Positions 1 through 5,599 of a DNA stretch of 6,218 nucleotides are shown piece after piece. Location of the stretch: positions 9,599 through 15,816 of the forward strand of contig MGOD01000112.1 in assembly GCA_001795245.1 (NCBI GenBank). The letters are read 5' to 3'. The DNA comes from Chloroflexi bacterium RBG_16_70_13. Lineage in GTDB: Bacteria; Chloroflexota; Limnocylindria; Limnocylindrales; CSP1-4. Each line of letters starts with the position of its first letter. Position 1 is the stretch's first letter. Under the pieces are notes generated by a model. It searched no databases. It saw only the letters and a list, made by a program, of their open reading frames with translations, and had not been told where the DNA came from. The position numbers and the translations under genes were made by a program.

Positions 1-596
1 GTGCTGAGCGCGGAGGTGGGCTCGTCCATGATCAGGACCCGGATGTCCTGGGCGATGGCCCGCGCGATCTCGACGATCTGCTGCTGGCCGACGCGAAGCC
101 GCGAGACCGGGATGTCGGGATCGATGTCCTGCTCGAGCCGCTGGATCAGCTCGCGGGCCTTCTCGCGCTCGTCACGCCGGTCGATGAAGCCACGCCGGAC
201 CACCTCACGCGCGAGGAAGATGTTGTCGACGACGCTCAGGTTGGGGCAGAGGTTCAGCTCCTGGTAGATCATCCCGACGCCCTGCCGGGCGGCGTCGAGC
301 GGCGAGGTCAGCCGCACCTCCGTGCCGTCGAGCAGGACGCGACCGCTCGTGGGGGTCTCCACGCCCGCCAGGATCTTCATGAGCGTCGACTTGCCCGCCC
401 CGTTCTCGCCGACGAGGACGTTCACCCGGCCCCGATGGACGTCGAGCGTGACGTCATCGAGGGCGGTCGTGCCCGGGAAGACCTTCGTGACGTGCTCGGC
501 GCGCATGATCACGTCGGGCGCGCTCGCGGCGACGCCGGGGATCGGCGCTGCGGCTGTCAGCCCGGAGACGGCTCCTGCCCGCGACTCGGCGGTCAT
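1..596 (-). CDS. Sugar ABC transporter ATP-binding protein, RbsA/XylG type (partial, N-terminal domain)
   Basis: This is the ATPase of a CUT2-type sugar importer, which powers uptake from the cytoplasmic face of the membrane. The window holds the first 198 residues of a protein that normally has about 500 residues and two fused ATPase domains; the left edge cuts it. Visible motifs are Walker A GENGAGKST (63-71), the Q-loop YQELNL (111-116), an ABC signature LRVGQQQ (167-173) and Walker B VLIMDEP (187-193). The GQQQ form of the signature is typical of the ribose/xylose importer ATPases. The ATG at 594-596 overlaps the TGA of the DUF2291 gene by four bases (ATGA). Its Shine-Dalgarno is weak, so coupled translation is likely. 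The first 30 residues are Ala-rich and precede the usual family start, so the ATG at 504-506 (Met31) is an alternative start, although it also lacks a clear ribosome binding site. The permease and binding protein probably follow beyond the left edge. The substrate cannot be told from this domain. Confidence 0.95.
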   Translation of the reverse strand, partial: MTAESRAGAVSGLTAAAPIPGVAASAPDVIMRAEHVTKVFPGTTALDDVTLDVHRGRVNVLVGENGAGKSTLMKILAGVETPTSGRVLLDGTEVRLTSPLDAARQGVGMIYQELNLCPNLSVVDNIFLAREVVRRGFIDRRDEREKARELIQRLEQDIDPDIPVSRLRVGQQQIVEIARAIAQDIRVLIMDEPTSALS

Positions 597-1270
597 TCGA
601 TCTCGATCCAGAGCGGGACGACGCTGACCTGGCGGACGTCGATCTCGACGAGGTTGAAGGTCCGGATCGTCATCGCCCCGAACAGCCGGATCCTCGCGCC
701 GTCGAGCTGCGCGGGATCGAGCGATGACAGGGCCTCGCTGACGCGCCGATTGATCTCCGAGGCGACCTTGCCGTACTCCGTCTGCTCGCGGAAGTCGCCG
801 AAGCTGATGAACCCGACCGCATCGCGGATCGACGACTCGTCGCTCGGAATCCGCGGCCCGATGTAGACCTCGACCACGACGGGGCCCTCGTACCCCTCCA
901 CCGACAGCTCGAGCGTGCCGAGGCTCGTGTCCGCAGCCACGGCGGTGACGGTGCCTGTCGCCCGGACCATGTAGACATGGGCCTCGCCGGCGGTCATGAG
1001 CCCGAACTCCTCGGCGACGGTCGTGAGTTCGTCCTTCTGGGCGAAACCCGTCTCGTTCGGTCGCATCGCGCCGAGGATCGAGGCGAGATCGACGGATTCA
1101 TCGCGGATCGTGCTCTCGAGACGCTCCCACACGCCGTCGACGTAGGCGGCTGGATCGAACGTGCCCGCCTGGGCCCCGTCATCTTCGATCGAGACGATCG
1201 TCACGGCGTACGGCCAGCCGAGGTAGCCCACGATCGCAGCGACCAGCGCGAGCCCTAGCAACCGCCTCAC
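593..1270 (-). CDS. DUF2291 family protein, membrane-anchored, linked to the sugar ABC transporter
   Basis: This 225-residue protein matches the DUF2291 family (predicted periplasmic proteins encoded beside CUT2-type sugar ABC transporters), whose biochemical role is unknown to me. An uncharged hydrophobic stretch at about residues 4-25 follows MRR and looks like an N-terminal membrane anchor or uncleaved signal. The rest would lie outside the membrane. Family-like segments are VYMVRATGTV (99-108), the GYEGP and YIGP region (126-139), IRDAVGFISFGDF (148-160) and LFGAM (196-200) near the C terminus. The usual lipobox cysteine is absent. The GTG start at 1268-1270 overlaps the regulator's TGA by four bases, with a G-run upstream in place of a clean Shine-Dalgarno. 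Its position directly before the ABC ATPase gene supports a part in sugar transport, perhaps in assembly or substrate delivery, but that is inference. The family call rests on remembered motif pattern and context. Confidence 0.82.
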   Translation of the reverse strand: MRRLLGLALVAAIVGYLGWPYAVTIVSIEDDGAQAGTFDPAAYVDGVWERLESTIRDESVDLASILGAMRPNETGFAQKDELTTVAEEFGLMTAGEAHVYMVRATGTVTAVAADTSLGTLELSVEGYEGPVVVEVYIGPRIPSDESSIRDAVGFISFGDFREQTEYGKVASEINRRVSEALSSLDPAQLDGARIRLFGAMTIRTFNLVEIDVRQVSVVPLWIEIE

Positions 1271-2268
1271 GCGTCGGCCCCCACGAGCCCGTCCGCGACC
1301 GGGTCGTCGACCGGGCGGTCGCCCAGCAGCCGCTCGGCCGTGTGGCGGTCGGTGATCAGCCCGTTCAACCAGCCGCCGACGAGGGCGGCCCGGATCGCGG
1401 CGACCTTCCGCGGGCCGCCGGCGACGCCGATGGAGCGGGGGATTCGCCGGAGCTGCTCGAGCTCGATGCCGATGACCCGCTCGTCGAGCGGTGTCTCGAT
1501 CGGCTGCCCCGCGGCGGACACGAAGCGGAGGCTGATGTCGCCGACGCCTCCGAGGCGTCGAACGCCTGCCAGCTCCTCGGATGAGAAGACGTTCCCGCTC
1601 CGAGCCAGGAGGCCGGAAGGCTGCACCGCCCCGATCCCGACGAAGGCCACGGACACCCGATCGAACAGCGCGATGGCGCTCGCGACAAAGGGATCCTCGA
1701 GGAGCACGCGGCGTGCCTCGGCCGAGCCGACCACGCCGGGTGCGGGGAGGAACTCACCCACGCCATGGACGAGCTCGGCGAGTCGCCGGATCAGGTGGGT
1801 CGCGTGGCCGGCCGCTGCCGGATCGCCCACGCCGCCCAGGATCTGGACAATGCGGGTGTCACGCACACCGCTCACGGGGTGAAGCGCATCGACCATCGCG
1901 AGGAGGGTGGCGCTCCAGGAGGAGATCCCGATGACGTCGCCCGATTGGACGGTCGACTCGAGATAGTAGGCCGCCGCCGCCCCGAGCTCATGGGCGACCT
2001 GGTCGTCATCGTCGAACGACACGTCCACGACGACCGCATCCGCGAGCGAGAACTCCGCCTGGAGTCGTTCCTCGAGATCCGGGTGCGTGCCGCTGGGCAC
2101 CCGCACGGTGATCCGGACGATGCCCTCCTGGAGCGCCTGCTTCAGCAGGCGAGACACTTTCGGCTGGGACAGGCGCAGGCGGGTTGCGATCTCGGGTTGC
2201 TTCAGGCCACTCTCGTGGTAGAGACGCGCGACGCGGGTCATGAGGCGGAGCTCATCGAGACGGGCCAT
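1267..2268 (-). CDS. SorC/DeoR-type sugar-binding transcriptional regulator
   Basis: This 333-residue protein is full length for the SorC family. Residues 22-55 form the N-terminal helix-turn-helix; LKQPEIATRLRLS then PKVSRLL is the classic family pattern. The remainder is the sugar-phosphate-binding effector domain: GISSWSATL (114-122), GIGA (211-214), GVGDISLRF (241-249), the AGGPRK segment (283-288) and the GGW...LITD segment (298-307). Family members are usually repressors that sense a phosphorylated sugar from the pathway they control. Here the probable ligand is the kinase product or a transketolase product, which is inference. The ATG at 2266-2268 has a GGAGG Shine-Dalgarno eight bases upstream and starts three bases after the kinase stop. 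The gene is the fifth in the operon, between catabolic and transport genes, so its own synthesis should rise with the operon. No operator is visible because there is no intergenic DNA. Confidence 0.93.
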   Translation of the reverse strand: MARLDELRLMTRVARLYHESGLKQPEIATRLRLSQPKVSRLLKQALQEGIVRITVRVPSGTHPDLEERLQAEFSLADAVVVDVSFDDDDQVAHELGAAAAYYLESTVQSGDVIGISSWSATLLAMVDALHPVSGVRDTRIVQILGGVGDPAAAGHATHLIRRLAELVHGVGEFLPAPGVVGSAEARRVLLEDPFVASAIALFDRVSVAFVGIGAVQPSGLLARSGNVFSSEELAGVRRLGGVGDISLRFVSAAGQPIETPLDERVIGIELEQLRRIPRSIGVAGGPRKVAAIRAALVGGWLNGLITDRHTAERLLGDRPVDDPVADGLVGADA

Positions 2269-2271
2269 CTG

Positions 2272-3807
2272 TCAGGCCTCCGTCCCGACGGTCGTTCGTC
2301 CCGCCTCGGGCCGGCTCAGCGTCCGCCTCACCGCTGCCCGCCAGGCGCGATACGTGGCCTCGATGGCCCCCGGGTCCGCCCCGGGCTCGAACCGGTCGTA
2401 CCGCCGCGGCAGGCGCCGGATGTCATCGACCGATGCCCACAGACCCGTTGCGAGCCCAGCCAGGTACGCCGCCCCGAGGGCGGCGAGAGTACCGGACTGG
2501 GCTCGCCAGACGGGCAGCCGGAGGAGATCGGCCTGTGTCTGCGCCAGCATGTCGCTGCGCATTGCGCCTCCATCGGCGAGGAGCTGCATCGGCTGGGTCG
2601 GGCTTGCGGCGAGGAGGACATCGAGCAGATCGCGCACCTGGCAGGCGATCGAGTGGATGGCCGCCCGCGCGAGATGCGCCGATGTGGTGCCGCGGGTGAT
2701 CCCCGTGATGGATCCCCTGGCGTCGGCGTCCCAGTACGGCGCGCCCAGCCCGGCGAAGGCCGGGACGAGGCACACCCCCGCGCTGTCCTCGACGGTCGCG
2801 GCGAGACGGGTGAGCTCCTCCTCGCCACCGGGCAGGCGGAGCAGCGAGGCGACCCACTCGAGCGCCGCGCCCGTGGCCGTGATGTTGCCCTCGAGCGCGT
2901 AGCGTGCCTCGATCTGACCGGCACGATCGGGAGGCTCGATGGACCACGCGATCGTCGTCGTCAGGTCGGCGGCCCGGACCGGGTGCTCGATCGGGGCCAT
3001 GAGCGACGTACCCGTGCCGTACGTCGCCTTGACCGCCCCCGGCTCGGGACCTCCGTGCCCGAAGAGGGCAGCGTGGGAGTCCCCGATCGCCGCGGCGATC
3101 GGGATGCCCGCCGGGATCGTGCTCCCGTCAGCGACGCTACCGAGCCGGGCGCTCGATCCGCGGATGCCCGGCAACACCGGCTCGGGGATGCCGAAAAGAT
3201 CCAGGAGCTCGGGGTCCCACGCCAGCCGGTCCAGGTCGAGCAGCTGCGTCCGCGAGGCGTTCGTCAGGTCCGTGGCAAACGTCGCGCCGCCGCTCAGGTT
3301 CCAGAGAATCCAGCTGTCCACCGTGCCGAGGCACAGCTCGCCGCGGCGGGTACGGGCGTCGGCGTCCTCGATCCGGTCGAGCAGCCAGCGGGCCTTGGTC
3401 GCCGAGAACGTCGGGTCGATGCTCAGGCCGGTGCGTTGCCGAAGGCGGGCTTCGTGGCCTCGCTCCCGGAGCTCGTCGCAGGCCGATGCGGTGCGTCGGC
3501 ACTGCCAACTGATGCACGGTCCGAGCGGCTCGCCGGTCCGGCGGTCCCAGGCGACGACCGATTCGCGCTGGTTCGCCACCGCGATCGCGGCGACGGTCGG
3601 ACGATCCAGCTTCGCGAGCGCGGTGCCGGCAGCGGCCTGGACTGTCTGCCACAGCGCCCGCGCGTCGCACTCAACCCAGCCGGGTCGGGGGAACTCGAGC
3701 TGCACACGGACGGACGCCTCGGCAGCGACCGCTCCCGCCGCGTTGACGAGGATCGCCTTCGTGTTCGTCGTCCCCTGGTCGATGGCTAGGATGAAGGGGT
3801 CCGTCAT
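2272..3807 (-). CDS. FGGY-family carbohydrate kinase, glycerol-kinase-like with an altered substrate pocket
   Basis: This 511-residue protein would transfer phosphate from ATP to a sugar or polyol in the cytoplasm. It aligns by eye with bacterial glycerol kinase over its whole length: AIDQGTTNTKA (8-18), NQRES (79-83), SWQ (100-102), DPTFSATK (131-138), GTVDSW (161-166), GDSHAALFG (242-250), GTGT (264-267), ALEGNI (304-309), VPAFAGLGAPYWD (348-360), DGGA (412-415) and LGAAYLAGLA (444-453). The catalytic Asp243 and the substrate-contact residues Arg81, Glu82 and Trp101 are kept. Three residues that line the glycerol site of E. coli GlpK (Tyr135, Gln246, Phe270) are Thr133, Ser244 and Ser268 here, so glycerol is an unlikely substrate. 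Its ATG overlaps the transketolase C-subunit stop by four bases, with no strong Shine-Dalgarno. The isomerase and transketolase neighbours point to a ketose substrate; apulose is the leading candidate and xylulose or another ketopentose an alternative. An automatic label of glycerol kinase would probably be wrong. Confidence 0.93.
   Translation of the reverse strand: MTDPFILAIDQGTTNTKAILVNAAGAVAAEASVRVQLEFPRPGWVECDARALWQTVQAAAGTALAKLDRPTVAAIAVANQRESVVAWDRRTGEPLGPCISWQCRRTASACDELRERGHEARLRQRTGLSIDPTFSATKARWLLDRIEDADARTRRGELCLGTVDSWILWNLSGGATFATDLTNASRTQLLDLDRLAWDPELLDLFGIPEPVLPGIRGSSARLGSVADGSTIPAGIPIAAAIGDSHAALFGHGGPEPGAVKATYGTGTSLMAPIEHPVRAADLTTTIAWSIEPPDRAGQIEARYALEGNITATGAALEWVASLLRLPGGEEELTRLAATVEDSAGVCLVPAFAGLGAPYWDADARGSITGITRGTTSAHLARAAIHSIACQVRDLLDVLLAASPTQPMQLLADGGAMRSDMLAQTQADLLRLPVWRAQSGTLAALGAAYLAGLATGLWASVDDIRRLPRRYDRFEPGADPGAIEATYRAWRAAVRRTLSRPEAGRTTVGTEA
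2277..2281 (-). promoter_or_regulatory. Shine-Dalgarno of the SorC-type regulator
   Basis: GGAGG on the minus strand, eight bases before the ATG at 2266-2268, inside the last codons of the kinase gene. It lets the regulator be translated on its own at the only non-overlapping junction of the operon. Confidence 0.7.
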
Positions 3808-4766
3808 CGTCGCCGCCCCGCCACGAGGTCGCGGGCAGCCGCGGCGATGCCGACCGCGTTGAGCCCGAAGTGGTCGAGGAGGAACTCGGCGGACCCGGTC
3901 GGGGCGAACACCCCGGGCACGCCCAGGATCCGCATCGGCACCGGGTGCTCCGAGACAACGACCTCGGCGACGGCGCCACCGAGCCCGCCGCGGACCGTGT
4001 GCTCCTCCGCCGTCACGATGGCGCCGGTCGAGCGGGCCGCATCCACGATCGCCTCGCGGTCGATCGGGCTGAGCGTCGCCATGTTCAGGACGCGGGCCGA
4101 GATTCCGTCGCCGAACAGGAGCGTCGCGGCGTCGACGGCGCGCGAAACCAGCACGCCGTTCGCGATGATGGTCACGTCCGTCCCGTCGCGGAGGAGCGCC
4201 GCCCGGCCTACCCTGAACTCGTAGTCCGGGCGGTGAACCGTCGGCACCGGCATCCGGCTCGTCCGGAGGAAGTAGGGCCCCACCGCGGCATGTGCCGCGT
4301 GGACAGCCTGGGCCGTCTCGTTCGGATCCGCTGGGACGACGACGGTGAGATTGGCGATCGCCCGGGTCCAGGCCAGGTCCTCAATCGAGTGGTGCGTCGG
4401 GCCAAGCTCGCCGTAGGCGAGCCCGCTGCTCACACCGACGAGCTTGACGTTCGCATTCGAGTACGCCGCGTCGACCTTGATCTGCTCGAGCCCCCGCCCG
4501 GTCAGGAAGGGCGATGCGCCGCAGACGAACGGGATCCTGCCGCCGTTGGCGAGCCCCGCGCCGACTGCGACCAGATTCTGTTCGGCGATCCCGACGTTGA
4601 TGAAGCGGTCGGGGAACCGGCGTTTCAGGGCGCCGAGCTTGGTCGAGCCCACCGAGTCGTTCACCACGGTGACGACGCGCGCGTCGGCCTCGGCGATCTC
4701 GAGCAGCGCCCGAGCGAACGCCTCGCGGCAGTCGAAGAGCTCGTCGCGGGTCACGACGGCGGTCAC
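3804..4766 (-). CDS. Transketolase, C-terminal subunit (pyrimidine-binding and C-terminal domains)
   Basis: This 320-residue protein is the second half of a split, thiamine-diphosphate-dependent transketolase and should work as a cytoplasmic complex with the N-terminal subunit just upstream. The pyrimidine-binding domain covers about residues 8-175. It includes FINVGIAEQNLVAVGAGLA (55-73), where Glu62 is the glutamate that activates the cofactor, and GPTHHSIEDLAW (122-133). The C-terminal domain includes EEHTVRGGLGG (254-264) and VPGVFAPTGS (283-292). The start is the GTG at 4764-4766: homology begins right after it, a GGAGG lies seven bases upstream, and it overlaps the N-subunit stop as GTGA. 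The frame stays open upstream to base 5120, but that stretch is low-complexity, Arg-rich and unlike any transketolase, so it is not part of the protein. The generic reaction moves a two-carbon ketol unit between sugar phosphates. In this operon the donor could be a specialised ketose phosphate, such as apulose 4-phosphate. Confidence 0.95.
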   Translation of the reverse strand: MTAVVTRDELFDCREAFARALLEIAEADARVVTVVNDSVGSTKLGALKRRFPDRFINVGIAEQNLVAVGAGLANGGRIPFVCGASPFLTGRGLEQIKVDAAYSNANVKLVGVSSGLAYGELGPTHHSIEDLAWTRAIANLTVVVPADPNETAQAVHAAHAAVGPYFLRTSRMPVPTVHRPDYEFRVGRAALLRDGTDVTIIANGVLVSRAVDAATLLFGDGISARVLNMATLSPIDREAIVDAARSTGAIVTAEEHTVRGGLGGAVAEVVVSEHPVPMRILGVPGVFAPTGSAEFLLDHFGLNAVGIAAAARDLVAGRRR

Positions 4767-5599
4767 GCCGATGCCTCCAGCTCGGCGAGCGCCCGGGCGA
4801 ACTCGTCCGCGGTGGGCACGTGGTGGTGCCACTCGACCCGATCCCTGGCGAACGAGATCCCCTGTCCCTTGTGGGTGTGGGCGATGACACAGCTCGGGCG
4901 CCCCGGCTCGAACGGGACGCCCCGCAGGAGCGCGGTCATAGCGCCGATGTCGTGCCCGTCCACCTCGCGCACGGCCCAGCCGAACGCCCGCCACTTGTCG
5001 GCAAGCGGTTCGAGTCGCATCGTCCGTTCGGTGAAGTCGCCCTGCTGGAGGCCGTTCCGGTCGACGATCGCGACGAGGTTGTCGAGGCCGAACTGGGCCG
5101 CGGCCATGGCGGCCTCCCACATGCTCCCTTCCTGGAGCTCGCCGTCGCCGGTCAGCGCGAACGTTCGACGGCCCGACCCGTCCAGCCGGGCGGCCAGGGC
5201 CATCCCGACCGCGACGGGGAGGCCATGGCCGAGCGGTCCGGTGTTCGTCTCCACCCCGGGGACCTTGTTCCGATCCGGATGTCCGTTGAGCCGGGACATC
5301 GGCGCCATGAAGGCGTCGAGCTCCGCGGTCGGGAAGAAGCCGGCCTCGGCGAGCGTGGCATAGAGCGCCGCCGCCGAATGGCCCTTGCTGAGGACGAACC
5401 GATCGCGGTCGGGTGCCGTCGGGTCGGCTGGATCGATCCGCAGGACCGCGAAGTACAGCGTGACGAGGATGTCGATCGCCGAGAACTCGCCGCCGATGTG
5501 ACCGAGCCCGGCGCCGAAGACCATCCGCAGGTCACGCGCCCGGATCGTGCGCGCGCGTTCGCGCATCTCGGCCATCTGGACCTCAGCCGGGTCGCTCAC
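4763..5599 (-). CDS. Transketolase, N-terminal subunit (thiamine diphosphate binding)
   Basis: This 278-residue protein is the pyrophosphate-binding half of a split transketolase, the usual length for such subunits. Visible motifs are GHIGGEFSAIDIL (33-45) with His34, LSKGHS (70-75) with His74, TGPLGHGLPVAVG (120-132) and the thiamine diphosphate/metal motif running from GDGE (151-154) to Asn182. A THKGQG element (242-247) corresponds to the usual T-x-KGxG loop, and a WH pair sits at 257-258. Together with the next gene it forms a complete enzyme. The GTG at 5597-5599 overlaps the isomerase stop as GTGA but has no visible Shine-Dalgarno. The ATG at 5573-5575 (Met9) has a GAGG five bases upstream, so the true protein may be 270 residues. 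No key residue is missing. A housekeeping role cannot be excluded from this subunit alone, but being locked in a sugar operon argues for a dedicated catabolic one. Confidence 0.95.
   Translation of the reverse strand: MSDPAEVQMAEMRERARTIRARDLRMVFGAGLGHIGGEFSAIDILVTLYFAVLRIDPADPTAPDRDRFVLSKGHSAAALYATLAEAGFFPTAELDAFMAPMSRLNGHPDRNKVPGVETNTGPLGHGLPVAVGMALAARLDGSGRRTFALTGDGELQEGSMWEAAMAAAQFGLDNLVAIVDRNGLQQGDFTERTMRLEPLADKWRAFGWAVREVDGHDIGAMTALLRGVPFEPGRPSCVIAHTHKGQGISFARDRVEWHHHVPTADEFARALAELEASA
4774..4778 (-). promoter_or_regulatory. Shine-Dalgarno of the transketolase C-subunit
   Basis: A perfect GGAGG on the minus strand, seven bases before the GTG at 4764-4766 and inside the end of the N-subunit gene. 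It decides this GTG as the start over the much longer open frame upstream, and implies efficient re-initiation so the two subunits are made in similar amounts. Confidence 0.75.
5581..5584 (-). promoter_or_regulatory. Possible Shine-Dalgarno supporting an alternative start of the transketolase N-subunit
   Basis: GAGG on the minus strand stands five bases before the ATG at 5573-5575, inside the annotated coding region. The upstream GTG at 5597-5599 has no comparable site. The choice changes only the first eight residues, which carry no known motif. Confidence 0.45.

Noticed and set aside
1765..3789. A 674-codon open frame on the plus strand, antisense to the regulator and kinase
   Set aside because: The regulator and kinase share one reading frame, and the first base of each antisense codon is the third base of their codons. 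Because those third bases are almost never A, antisense stops (which begin with T) are rare. The translation is Arg/Asp/Gly-rich without recognisable domains.
2272..3807. A glycerol-use operon with true GlpK
   Set aside because: No GlpF or GlpD neighbour, and three glycerol-contact residues are substituted. The isomerase and transketolase neighbours fit sugar breakdown.
4767..5120. N-terminal extension of the transketolase C-subunit (438-residue version)
   Set aside because: The extra residues overlap the N-subunit gene in another frame, are Arg-rich low-complexity sequence, and precede a GTG with a perfect Shine-Dalgarno where the homology starts.
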